Assembly (NCBI GenBank): GCA_026770585.1
Contig: MU647146.1
Location: 147,530-158,892 of the forward strand
DNA: 11,363 bases
Direction of reading: 5' to 3'
Source of the DNA: Baffinella frigidus
Lineage: Eukaryota; Cryptophyceae; Cryptomonadales; Baffinellaceae
In this document: piece after piece, positions 1 to 7,452 of the stretch
Layout: each line of letters opens with the position of its first letter
Numbering within the stretch: position 1 is the first letter of the stretch
Translations under genes and position numbers: made by a program
Notes under the pieces: generated by a model
What the model saw: the letters and a program-made list of their open reading frames with translations, nothing else
What the model was told of the DNA's origin: nothing
The model's database searches: none

Positions 1-131
1 CCTACGGTATTGCCTAGGACCTCCTACCGTAGGCCGAGGGATCCTAGGACCAAAAAGTCTCGGCCTACGGTAGGAGGTCCTAGGCAATGCCGTAGGCCTA
101 ACTACCCCATTGTCAGGCCGTTACCCTATTA
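1..131. mobile_element. Foldback (MITE-like) element, family G, left end cut by window edge
   Basis: Positions 1-38 and 59-96 are inverted repeats with a single mismatch, around a 20-base loop that contains CCTAGG. The sequence after the right arm, ending CGTTACCCTATTA at 131, matches the right end of the complete family G copy at 10371-10539. I therefore place the right border at 131 and infer that the left terminus lies outside the window. The arms are themselves built of short palindromes (CCTACGGTAGG, CCTAGG). No coding capacity is visible, so this would be a non-autonomous element. It lies in the incomplete intron 8 of the symplekin gene. Confidence 0.8.
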
Positions 132-502
132 AGGTGGCAGAGGAGCAAGGAACAAGGCGAGCACCGCAGGAAAAGATTGCGTGCCCCCGACACATCCTTC
201 GACCCAAAGGAGCCTGGCCCAACAGCAAACTCGCAAGGGCACGTGCGGTCTGGGGTTTCATGAAAAGGCGTGCAGCGGCGTGGCCACTCGAGAATGGTAG
301 AGGGGCCTATTTATATGTGGGGTTGTAGATATTTGTACCAGGATAAGGTGTTCCAACTTCGTGGCTGGCCAATATGTGGCTCGTAACGTGACCAATCAAC
401 GAAAGTTACTACACGAATGCCCACTTTTTAAAGCACCCTGGTTTTAAATAGGCCCCTCGAGCGTTTTCGTGTGGGGGTGCAAAACAAAGCGCGGGAGGAG
501 AC
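132..502 (-). other. Incomplete intron 8 of symplekin: non-coding filler with a weak inverted repeat
   Basis: Downstream of the exon 8 donor (AAG|gtctcc at 503) I find no convincing next exon before the window edge. AGGGGCCTATTTA at 300-312 recurs inverted at 446-458, which may mark the ends of a degenerate foldback element. CGAAAGTTACTACACGA at 400-416 differs by one base from a sequence in the foldback element at 10657-10673. Open frames across 110-328 show no recognisable protein. No telomere-like repeat is present here, unlike in introns 6 and 7. Confidence 0.4.
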
Positions 503-3500
503 CTTGTCATCCGCATCAGCCTCTTCCCCCTTCCCCTCCGCCTTTTCCGCCTCCGCCGCCACACTCGGGAACGCCAACCTAGGGTTTGGGGATTCGGGTT
601 TAGGGTTTAGGGTTTAGGGTTTAGGGTTAACGCATTAGGCTTCTGGGTTTAGAATTTAGGGTTTCGGGTTTAGGGTTTAGGGTGTAGGGTTTGGGGTTGA
701 GGGTTTAGGGTATAGGGTTTAGGGTTTGAGTTGAGGATTTAGGGTTTAGGGTTTAGGGTTTAGGGTTTAGGGTTTAGGGTTTAGGGTTTAGGGTTTAGGG
801 TGTAGGGTCAAGGCTTCCGGGTTGAGGGGTTCGGGTTGAGGGTTGAGGGTTTAGGGTTTAGGGTTTAGGGTTTAGAGTTTGGGGTTCAGAGTTTAGGATT
901 TAGGGTTTAGAGTTTAGGGTTTAGGGTTGGGGGTTTAGGGCTAAGGCTTCCGAGTTGAGGCTTCCGGGTTGAGGGGTTCGGGTGTAGGGTTCAGGGTTCA
1001 GGGTTTAGGGCTTAGAGTTTAGGGTTAAGGCTTCCGGGTTGAGGGGTTCGGGTTTAGGGTTTAGGGTTTAGGGATGAGAGTTTAGGGTTAAGGGTTAAGG
1101 GTTTCGTGTTTAGGGTTTAGAGTTTAGAATTTAGGGTTTAGGGTTTAGGGTTTAGGGTTTAGGGTTGAACCGCTCCGGCCACATGCTCAAAGGCGTCTCC
1201 GCGACCGCGATGAGGTGCGGGGGGAGCCCGGCCGCCGGGTAGTTCACCTAGGTTAGGGGTTTGGGTTTGGGTTGAGGGTGTGGGGTTTAGGGTTTGGAAT
1301 GTAGGGTTGAGGGTTGAGGGTTTAGGGTTGAGGGTCGAGGGTTTAGGGTTGAGGGTTGAGGGTTTGGGTGTTAGGATTGAGGGTTGAGGGTTGAGGGTTT
1401 GGGGGTTGGGGTTTAGGGCTTAGGGTTTAGGGTTGAGGGCTTATGGTCTAGGATTTAGGTTTTAGGGTGCAGGGTTGAGTGTTTAGGGGTTAGTGTTTAG
1501 GGTGTAGGGTTTAGGGCTTAGAGTTTAGGTTTTAGGGTTTAGGGTTTAGGGTTTAGGGTTTAGGGTGTTGGGTGTAGGGTGTAGGGTTGAGGGTTTAGGG
1601 TTGGGAGTATGGGGTTCAGGGCGTAGGGTTTAGGCTTTAGGCTTTAGGGTTTAGGGTTTAGGGCTCAGGGTTTAGGGTGCAGGGTCCAGGGTAGTTCACC
1701 ATAGCCTCCATAACCAGAAACGTCACGAGGTCAGCCGGCCACTCCTCCAGCGGGGTGTTCTTCGGGATGCGCTCGGGGGCGACGAGCGGCGCCACCGGGG
1801 CGCGCGCGCGCTTATCCGCCGGGTCCGACGGGAGACGCGGGTCCACACGGCCCCCCCCCGACCCGCGCGATCGCTTGTTCGCGGTGAGGCGCGTTTTCTC
1901 CATCATGCGGCGCGCGGCCTCCGCCTGGGTTTGGGCGCCGAGGGCTTGGAGGCGCTCGACGATGACGGCCGCGTAGGCGGAGCAGGAGGGGAGCTTGAGG
2001 AGGCCGAGCAGCGTTGACTTGATCGAGTTGTGGAGGGAGGAGAGCTGCCATTTCGCCTGCGGTGACACCCCGCCGTAAGTGGATGAGTCTGCAGGTCCCA
2101 ACCCGGGCGTGAGACAACGAGACTTCACTGCAACCGGCGTTGCAACCGGACGTGAGCGAAAGAGACTTGGCTGGGATGAGCCGTGGGCGACCCCCGGGGG
2201 AGGCTTGCAAGGTGGGGTAGGGCAGCTTCTCTCTTGAGGAGAGAGCTCTGCGGCACCGTTCTCGCAGGCAGTCACACCACAGGCGCTCACAAAACAGGCA
2301 GTCGCAAGACAGCCGCGAAAAAAAACGGCTGATGCGCCTTGTTCGCAGGCACTCACCGAAAACATTGGAGGGGGCAGCCACCCTGGATGGAACATTATGG
2401 TATTTTGAGCATTCTTAAGTCAACTCCCCTTGGAGAACACGCCACAATGTGGCGTGCCCGTGATGAATGGATCTGGTACAAAAAGGTCTAATATGTATTT
2501 TAGTGGTATAAATCATGTCAACTTTTGCGATAAAGGGTTATTCGGGATTGGCCGCAAGTCCCCTCCAGGGTGGCTGGGGAGGGCGGGGATGGCGGACCAG
2601 CGGGAGGGGCTGGGTGGTGCGGAGGCGCGAGAGGGCTGGCTCTATCTCCGGGAGGAGCTGGGGGCGGTTCCGCGCGAGGCGCCCCAGGCAGTTGACCGTC
2701 AGGAGCAGCGTCTGGAACTGCACGCCTGAGTCGTCCTCCAGCAGCTCGAGCAGCTGCTTTACACACTCCTCGCCTGCGTGCCGTGTGTTCAGCTGCGACG
2801 CTTTGCTAGCACGGTTGCCTGGAGGAAATCGCCCACTTCTGAAAACCGTGGGCCCGTATTTCAAAAACGAAGCGTGAGATTCTCACAACACGTGGCTTCA
2901 ATTCCTCGGAGCGAAATGGTTTGAGGCGAATTCCTTCAGGCGAAATGGCTGGGGCGAAATACGGGCCCACGGTTTCCAGTAGCAGCGCAGCATCACGCGC
3001 TCCTGCGGCGGCGAGGCAGGGCAGAAGATGCCCCCTTTCTCCTTCAACCCGATACAAACTTGACAAAGATGGTCGCTTCGCACGCGCCAGGAAAAAATTG
3101 CCCAGAGCCAAAAGCCGCATTTTTGCGCCACAAAACGAAGCCACCTCCGGCCACGATATCATAAACGCAGGACGCGGGGGTGCGAGGCCACCTTCTTTCT
3201 TGAGCTCAACGTAGCCGAGGAAGGCGTGGCATGCGGGGATGAGCGACATGGACCACCGATCCTCACTCGGCTCATCCCCAGAGAGATCCCCCATTTCGCC
3301 CTCCTGCCGCTCCGTCAAGTCGAGTGCGAGCACCTGAGGGCGGGCGCGTCGTGAGGCGCATGGATTTTTTGGATTAATTGTCTCCAGGCTGGGAGGAATG
3401 AAAAAGAAGAGAAGAGCACCTGCACGAGCATGACGGCCGCGTTGCACACCGCCGGCTCTTCGTGGTGCACGTACGCCCGCAAGACAGTCGCAGCCTTCTG

Positions 3501-4365
3501 GATCGCCTCCCACATCTCCGCGGCCTCCTCCTCGTCCACCGTCCCATCGTCGTTGCAGATCTCGAGCAGCGCCCAGCGGAAGACCCCCGCGACCGCGCAC
3601 ATTGTGTGGATCAGAACCTGCGCCGCGTCGCCACTCGCGCTCAGCCTTCTCCTTCTCACCGCCAGGTCAGACCGTCGTACAATTTCCTGCGCTATTTCCA
3701 CGCGGCTCAAATAGGCGAGGTCGCCCCCGAACCAGGCGGTGTTGTTCCAGCTGCTGGAGAGCGTGCAGGCGACGGGGAGGGAGGGCATGCAGATTGATCC
3801 AACCCGTAAAGGCCTTTCCGCAGATTTGATAGGGGTGGGCCGGCCGAAACCGGGGGGTTCAGTGCGGTGGTTGGCTAGAAGTAAGATCGTGAAAGCCCGG
3901 TAGGGAGCAGGAGCTGTGGGTGGCCACAAGGTTAGCTGCGCAAGTCAATGGGGTTCTCCACCTGTGGTGAGTCGTCCTGCGCTAGGTCCAGCAGCGCCGC
4001 GGCCCCCGAGGGCAGCAAGCTCCGCCGCCGCCGGCAGCTCTCCTCGACAAACTGCCCACATGGTGCGCAGGTTAGCGCCCGGCCCAGTGTAAGACGGGAG
4101 GCTGGCGCCCTCCCCCTCTGTCGGCGCCAAATTCAAACTGCCGCCCAACAATACTGCTTGATGAACGTTGGGTCGGTCCAACCTGTGCAACGAAAGCCCG
4201 AGAGTCCTCATCGTGGAGCTCGAGCACGAGGGGCAGCAGCTCGTCGAGGAAGGTGGGCGCAGCGGTGATGCCCTTAACGAGCGTTAGGAGCCTCTCGAGG
4301 AGAGACGCCTTCTCGTCCCCCGAGGCCTTTTTCGCCTTGTGCAGCAACCCCGCCGCCTGCTCCAT
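503..4365 (-). CDS. SYMPK: Symplekin/Pta1 N-terminal region (8 exons, 433 residues, 3' part beyond window)
   Basis: Symplekin (Pta1 in yeast) is the nuclear scaffold of the cleavage and polyadenylation complex; its N-terminal HEAT-repeat domain binds the phosphatase Ssu72. Exons, in transcript order: 4365-4183, 4051-3962, 3617-3420, 3333-3192, 2773-2598, 2056-1700, 1247-1171, 578-503. All introns are GT-AG with phases 0,0,0,1,0,0,2. The ATG has A at -3 and G at +4. Residues 1-61 match the first helices of the family. The exon 1/2 junction rebuilds RAFVAQFVEESC, and the exon 5/6 junction gives LPLAKWQLSSLHNSIK. LARNRPQLLPEI (about 236-247) matches the family's conserved 'ARQRP' block. A basic KRSRG follows near 324, where other symplekins also have a basic stretch. 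Exons 7-8 are less conserved (alanine- and glutamate-rich). The exon 3 start is the least sure, because the join is 3-4 residues shorter than in the human protein. The identification comes from remembered family sequence. There are no in-frame stops, so I take the gene as intact. The Symplekin_C region should lie left of position 1. Confidence 0.88.
579..1170 (-). repeat. Symplekin intron 7, made of telomere-like repeat (592 bp)
   Basis: The whole interval is degenerate TTTAGGG on the plus strand, so CCCTAAA in the transcript, with variants TTGAGGG, TTCGGG and GTAGGG. It starts at GCG|gttcaaccc and ends at accctag|GTTGGCG. Removing it restores the reading frame (CG + G) between exons 7 and 8. 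GGTT occurs at both borders (plus AACC at 576-579 and 1168-1171), a short direct repeat at most. A 26-27-base sub-unit beginning AAGGCTTCCGGG occurs at 810-836, 958-983 and 1027-1053, which shows internal duplication of the tract. It is bounded by unique DNA on both sides, so it is not a chromosome end. Confidence 0.8.
1248..1699 (-). repeat. Symplekin intron 6, made of telomere-like repeat (452 bp)
   Basis: The interval is degenerate TTTAGGG/TTGAGGG/TTTGGG repeat on the plus strand. It runs from donor ATG|gtgaac to acceptor aacctag|GTGAAC. The 12 bases GGTGAACTACCC (plus GGGTAGTTCACC) occur at 1689-1700 and again at 1237-1248, one copy at each border. Excision gives ...EAM|VNYPAAGLPP... with the frame kept (phase 0). 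The direct repeat means that an uninterrupted exon containing one copy would be recreated exactly by splicing. The repeat tract itself supplies CCTA of the acceptor. CCCTAAC, a good match to a branch-point consensus, occurs near the 3' end, but too close to the AG to be used itself; similar CTAAA motifs fill the intron. Confidence 0.85.
2057..2597 (-). other. Symplekin intron 5 (541 bp), conventional non-repeat intron
   Basis: The donor is CCGCTG|gtccgc, weak but exact for protein continuity, and the acceptor is gtcaccgcag|GCGAAATGG. The intron contains an AT-rich stretch (about 2480-2545) and a short perfect hairpin CACGCCAC/GTGGCGTG at 2438-2456. A G+C-rich part at 2240-2360 has loosely repeated CAGGCAGTCAC-like words. 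Long open frames on the minus strand run through it from exon 6, but the splice join is supported by alignment with the symplekin family, so I read this as intron. No telomere-like repeat is present. Confidence 0.7.
2839..2979. mobile_element. Small foldback element inside symplekin intron 4
   Basis: Inverted repeats at 2841-2862 and 2956-2977 (GAAAACCGTGGGCCCG... against its complement, one mismatch) enclose about 93 bases. Three internal repeats of a GCGAAAT word lie at the right side. No convincing target duplication is visible. It lies wholly within intron 4 (2774-3191, donor AAAGAAG|gtggcc, acceptor gcacgcag|GCGAGG), so it does not affect the protein. Its first bases, CTGAAAACCG, resemble part of the family G arms, which may be coincidence. 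Confidence 0.7.
3334..3419 (-). other. Symplekin intron 3 (86 bp) bounded by a 9-bp direct repeat
   Basis: The donor is GTGCAG|gtgctc and the acceptor is ccctcag|GTGCTC. The nine bases CAGGTGCTC occur at both borders (plus GAGCACCTG at 3414-3422 and 3328-3336). A pyrimidine-rich stretch follows the donor. Splicing joins AVMLVQ to VLALDL, which continues the symplekin helix without loss. The repeat is longer than the splice consensus alone would give. Confidence 0.75.
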
Positions 4366-4880
4366 TCTGCCACGTTCGCGTGCTGTGCAGCTCCCTCTAC
4401 CTTAAGCCAGCCTCCATGCCCTCTCCGTGTACCCCACCAGCGTCAACAGGCGGCGCCCCTTCGAATTTGGTCCACTTTCACGAGACGCGGAGCGGCGGCA
4501 GCAGCACGCCGAATACGCGGCCTGCCCGCACCGCAGAATGCGAGATCCTGGCGTCAAAAGTCGTTAAGTGGACAAACGGCTCCAAGAACGCATTGGTTGA
4601 CTAAATCCCCTGTAAATAAACCCTCCCTACGGTAGGCACCCCCGTAGGCCCATAGGGCGACGGGCAGTTGGTGGAGCCGGGCGAGGCCCCCGCCGATGGC
4701 CGCGTCGCTGTAGGCTCCCTCGCTTTCTTGCTCGGACCAGGGCCTCCCTTGGGCTTCGGAGGTGCGTCGTGACGGGCGGGGGGCATCCGGGCGACGGTCT
4801 GGGCCTGCTGGAGGAGGGGACCACGGGCCGACTCGTTCGCCCCTCTCGCATCAGGCGGCGGCCTGGAGGGTGCAGCCGCG
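4366..4880. promoter_or_regulatory. Divergent intergenic region between symplekin and the coiled-coil gene
   Basis: The 515 bases separate two divergently oriented genes and must hold both promoters and 5' leaders. I see no clear TATA box. TTTGGTCCACTTTCAC (about 4467-4482) and an inverted partner near 4562-4577 share TTTG(G)TCCACTT. A short piece of the repetitive palindrome vocabulary (CCTACGGTAGG, then CCGTAGGCCCATAGGG) lies at 4626-4655. A 74-codon open frame on the plus strand (4380-4604) has moderately high GC at third positions but no recognisable product; I leave it unannotated. Confidence 0.4.
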
Positions 4881-6339
4881 ATGACGGATGGGGTGACGGT
4901 TGGGGGGAAGCATCACGCGTCGCACGTAGATCCGAAGCAGTCGGCGACCTATCTGTCGGTCCGCAAGATCCTTGTGCACAGGATGATGCCGCCAGCCAAT
5001 GCGGTTGACGACAACGACAAGAATCCCTCCTTTTCTACCGTGCTCTCGGGTATGAACGAGGGGCTCGATGAGCTCTGTAAGAACATGCGCTGGCGCTCGG
5101 AAAACCTCCAGGAAACCCGCGCGCTGCTCCCAGACGCGACCCGGAAATCAGTCCCAGGCCCAAGGGCGTCCCCGGCGGACCAGCTGATTCACCGGGGCGC
5201 GGAAGGCCCTGGCAATCAGTATCCCAGCCGCTTTGAACGCCAGTATGCGGCGGCCCAGGCGATTGAGCCTCGCGGCAACTCCGACGGGCGCCTTGCCCCG
5301 CTGAAGCAGCCCGAGAACGGGCACCAGAGGTGGGGAGGGTCGCACCCGGCGACGCGCCGCAGCAACGATATGGCGCCCCCGAGCGCGAGGAGCGCTGCGA
5401 GCAGCGTGATCCAGCACGACGTCTGGATGACTTCGCGCGTCTCCAATCTCTTGATGGTGCCGCCCCCAACCCGTCATCCCACCCCCCTCAATCCCAAAGT
5501 CCCACCAAGCACGAAAGATTGGTGTGACCCTACTAGTCCCATTTCCACAGCACTTGGTAGCAACCCACGCCATGCCCAGCCCCGTGGCACGACTCAATCC
5601 GGCAGCCATAGACCCTCCATGCCGCCTTCTCGAACACCCACATCGCGCGACTGCGATGGCGAATCCATCATTGTTGAATTCGTGTTTATTAGACAGTCAA
5701 AACGCGGGTCTTGCCAGGCACCAGCATCCCTGCGAGAAACGCGAAAGGTCTAGCTCTGCCTTAGTCGGCCTGCCTGACTTTTCCTAAGTTGACACGCTGG
5801 ATTTCAGGTACAAATCCGTCATCTTTGAAGCGAAAAAGAGCCCGGGCTCGTCCATGTGGTGCGCCCAAATAAAGTGAGAGCTAGACAGTCGGTAACGAGC
5901 GTTGGGGAAACAGGAGCTGAACCAGATGAAGGGCAAGATGAAACCGCGGCTGGAGCGGGGGCAGAAACTGATCGAGCTGAAGAGGCGCATGGACTCGTTG
6001 GAGGCCCGCCCAGAGGGCCGCCCGCCGCAGGCCCGCTCCTACCCCCACTCGTACGCGAACTCGCACGCGCCAAACTCCGATGCCGGGCACAACTCCGAGG
6101 CCGGGCACAACTCCGAGGCCGGGCACGGGGGGGGGTCAAGCCTCCCGTCGATACACGAGCGGGACGGCGTGGGGGGGAATCGCGGCGTGGGGAAGGTGAC
6201 GCCTCGGGGGCAAGGGGGGGAGGGGGCGCGGGGGAGGGGGCGCCGAGGAGATGAGGAGGCGGGCGAGGAGCCGGAGGAGGAGCCGAGGCGGCGAATCCCG
6301 GTGAAGAAGCGGCTGATCAACCCGATTCGCTTTAAATAA
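4881..6339 (+). CDS. Unrecognised coiled-coil protein, two exons (about 333 residues)
   Basis: I do not recognise this protein. My model has exon 1 at 4881-5456 (192 codons, donor TTGATG|gtgccg) and exon 2 at 5914-6339 (acceptor ggaaacag|GAGCTG, stop TAA). Both boundaries are phase 0, and the junction makes one continuous amphipathic helix: SNLLM joined to ELNQMKGKMKPRLERGQKL. A second heptad-like stretch lies around residues 62-85 (MNEGLDELCKNMRWRSENLQ). The middle is polar and low in complexity. Exon 2 encodes GHNSEA repeats, a glycine/arginine/glutamate-rich tail and a basic end, PVKKRLINPIRFK. Third positions are GC-rich through both exons, and this falls off after 5456, which supports the intron. 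Upstream codons stay open, so the true start could be earlier. If the intron is wrong, exon 1 would run on to a stop at 5751-5753. Confidence 0.55.
6082..6126 (+). repeat. 18-bp coding tandem repeat (2.5 copies)
   Basis: The unit GCCGGGCACAACTCCGAG occurs at 6082-6099 and 6100-6117, followed by half a unit to 6126. It encodes AGHNSE in exon 2 of the coiled-coil gene. The unit is a multiple of three, so length changes would keep the frame. Confidence 0.9.
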
Positions 6340-6348
6340 CAGGGGTCT

Positions 6349-6354
6349 AATAAA
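6349..6354 (+). terminator. AATAAA polyadenylation signal of the coiled-coil gene
   Basis: A canonical AATAAA begins 10 bases after the TAA stop. It is close to the stop but consistent with a compact 3' UTR. It also supports the reading of 6339 as the true end of the gene. The cleavage site is not identifiable. Confidence 0.45.
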
Positions 6355-6435
6355 GAGGTGTCCACACACAAGGCACCGAGTCGGGGGCGGGGGCGGTGTT
6401 TCACACCCGCGGGAATCCGGGATACTTGTACAGTA

Positions 6436-6552
6436 CAGGGGTACCTCGATCATAAGAAACTGCCCCCCCCCTAGGACCACCGTAGGGCCATAGGCATCGG
6501 CCTACTGTAGGGCCCTAGGGGATGGCTGTTTCTTATGATCGAGGTACCCCTG
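6436..6552. mobile_element. TA-flanked foldback element, family E copy 1
   Basis: Perfect 25-bp terminal inverted repeats begin CAGGGGTACCTCGATCATAA. TA lies immediately outside each end (6434-6435 and 6553-6554), the target duplication typical of Tc1/mariner-type transposition. The 117-bp element is non-coding. The core contains CCTAGGACC, GGCCTACTGTAGGG and GGGCCCTAGG. It abuts the family F copy that begins at the right TA. Confidence 0.85.
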
Positions 6553-6656
6553 TAAGTGACCAACGGGTGAATAATCGCCCGTGGAAGCCCTACTAGGCAG
6601 GTCCTAGCTAGGGCCCTACGGTAGGGCGTATGACCCTACTGGTCACTTAAGGGATA
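6553..6656. mobile_element. Family F foldback element, left end truncated by family E copy 1
   Basis: TAAGTGACCA at 6553-6562 is inverted at 6640-6649. The right end (...GGTCACTTAAGGGATA) and about 50 inner bases match, in reverse orientation, the complete family F copy at 8062-8166. The left terminus should continue with TATCCCT but is replaced by family E sequence. E therefore appears to have inserted at, or been joined to, the TA within the F terminal repeat. Confidence 0.65.
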
Positions 6657-6674
6657 CTTGTACAGTAATGCCAC

Positions 6675-6821
6675 AAGCTCACGCCAGCGGACCCCTTAGC
6701 CTACGGTAGGAACCCCCCCTCCTCCTACGATGTTTAAATCAAAAAGATCTTCAAAAATCGTAGGAGGGGGGTTCCTACCGTAGGCAATCCGTAGGCGCAG
6801 TACCTCGCTGGCGTTGAGCTT
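6675..6821. mobile_element. Foldback element with nested inverted arms
   Basis: The outer arms AAGCTCACGCCAGCG (6675-6689) and CGCTGGCGTTGAGCTT (6806-6821) differ by one inserted base. Within them, 6699-6731 and 6757-6785 form a strong inverted repeat (GCCTACGGTAGGAACC...) that differs only by small gaps. The loop contains an AT-rich GTTTAAATC stretch. The inner arms share the CCTACGGTAGG palindrome with family G. Target duplication is unclear. Confidence 0.7.
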
Positions 6822-6856
6822 TTCACAAGTACCTCGCTGGCGTTGAGCTTTTCACA
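6799..6856 (+). repeat. 29-bp perfect tandem duplication
   Basis: Two identical 29-bp units (6799-6827 and 6828-6856), each starting AGTACCTCGCTGGCG, repeat the right outer arm of the foldback element and end just before family E copy 3. ACCTCGCT also occurs in the family E terminus. The identity implies a recent duplication. Confidence 0.9.
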
Positions 6857-6860
6857 TGAA

Positions 6861-6982
6861 CAGGGGTACCTCGCTCATGAGAAACCGCCTTCCCCTAGGA
6901 CCCTACAGTAGGCCTATTCCTAGCTAGGGCCCTATGGTGGTCCTAGGGGGGTGGGCGTTTCTTATGAGCGAGGTGCCCCCTG
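6861..6982. mobile_element. Family E foldback element, copy in inverted orientation
   Basis: The ends CAGGGGTACCTCGCTCAT and its inverted copy (with two substitutions, AGGTGCCCCCTG) define this copy. The core runs in the opposite direction to the other three copies. TA is present outside the right end (6983-6984), but AA is found at the left, so one border has changed. The surrounding bases AATGCCACAAG (6667-6677) and CTTGTGGCATT (6985-6995) are themselves inverted, which suggests insertion into a larger foldback. Confidence 0.8.
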
Positions 6983-6995
6983 TACTTGTGGCATT

Positions 6996-7452
6996 TCTCG
7001 AAGGTTCTGAGCTTCACTTTGACGGTGTTGCCTCGAGGCAGGCATTTAGTGCCCACGCACTACGAGGGTTTCTCCAGAAAATTACCAGTTCGCACTCTAA
7101 ATCCAGGGTAACCCGTGAGATCAGAAAGGCTTCTGCGGGTCCAGGGCGCGGTTGCACTTGGAACGTTCGTGGCTTGGCGGTGAGGGGAGGCTATCCCGTA
7201 ACTTGAGAACACGGAAAGGAGTCGAGCCCTGCATGTTCTTAATTTAATACCGTTTCATGTGGCGCCCGTCCCAGTGTAGACAGGCAGGCTTGGGCGAAGG
7301 TGAAGTACGGCTCTAATGCCACCTTTCCGCGCTGCTTCCAGGTCAATCAGGGCTGTCCTTGTCGCCCCCCTCCCCGCACCTCAAATGACCCTGATCTGCC
7401 CCCTCCCCCCCTGGAGACTTTCGGGGGTTTGGGACCCTTGAGTTGTCGTTTT
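6996..7452. other. Stretch without recognisable gene or repeat
   Basis: I see no long open frame, family E/F/G sequence or telomere-like repeat here. A short plus-strand frame ending at 7206 includes GCTWNVRGL (about 7151-7177), which recalls the start of LINE endonuclease domains, but nothing around it supports that. Pyrimidine-rich runs lie at 7364-7412. Confidence 0.4.

Larger units (their letters stand above)
6419..6667. repeat. 17-bp direct repeat bracketing nested elements E1 and F
   Basis: GGGATACTTGTACAGTA occurs at 6419-6435 and at 6651-6667, directly repeated. The first six bases, GGGATA, correspond to the outer end of a family F terminal repeat and the rest to its flank. The arrangement suggests a duplication or a repeated insertion at the same place rather than a single transposition. 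Confidence 0.7.

Noticed and set aside
579-1170. CRISPR-like or satellite array
   Set aside because: There are no uniform repeats separated by unique spacers; the unit is a 6-8-base telomere-type word.
579-1699. A true chromosome end or assembly junction at the telomere-like sequence
   Set aside because: The repeats are degenerate, bounded by unique sequence on both sides, and symplekin coding sequence continues in frame across both tracts.
1658-2395. A 245-codon minus-strand open frame as a stand-alone gene
   Set aside because: Only 2056-1700 matches the symplekin family. The part above 2056 is intron 5 and the part below 1700 is telomere-like repeat, so the open frame is a read-through of one exon.
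2806-3600. A 264-codon minus-strand open frame as a gene
   Set aside because: It contains exon 4 (3333-3192) in frame, but the rest runs through introns 3 and 4 and an alternative frame of exon 3.
3618-3660. An earlier acceptor for symplekin exon 3, to recover 3-4 missing residues
   Set aside because: The six AG acceptors I checked in this stretch give phase 1 against the phase 0 donor of exon 2; only gcgcag|GTTCTG keeps the frame.
4380-4604. A 74-codon plus-strand open frame next to the symplekin start
   Set aside because: It begins only 14 bases from the divergent symplekin ATG and has no recognisable product. It could be real, but nothing beyond moderate third-position GC supports it.
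5216-5446. Minus-strand membrane protein with a hydrophobic stretch (ITLLAALLALGGAISLL)
   Set aside because: It is antisense to exon 1 of the coiled-coil gene, whose GC-rich third positions favour the plus frame. The hydrophobic run is a by-product of alanine/serine codons read in reverse.
7151-7177. LINE endonuclease start, suggested by GCTWNVRGL
   Set aside because: The match is about seven residues, the frame stops soon after, and no other retrotransposon sequence is visible. Chance is more likely.
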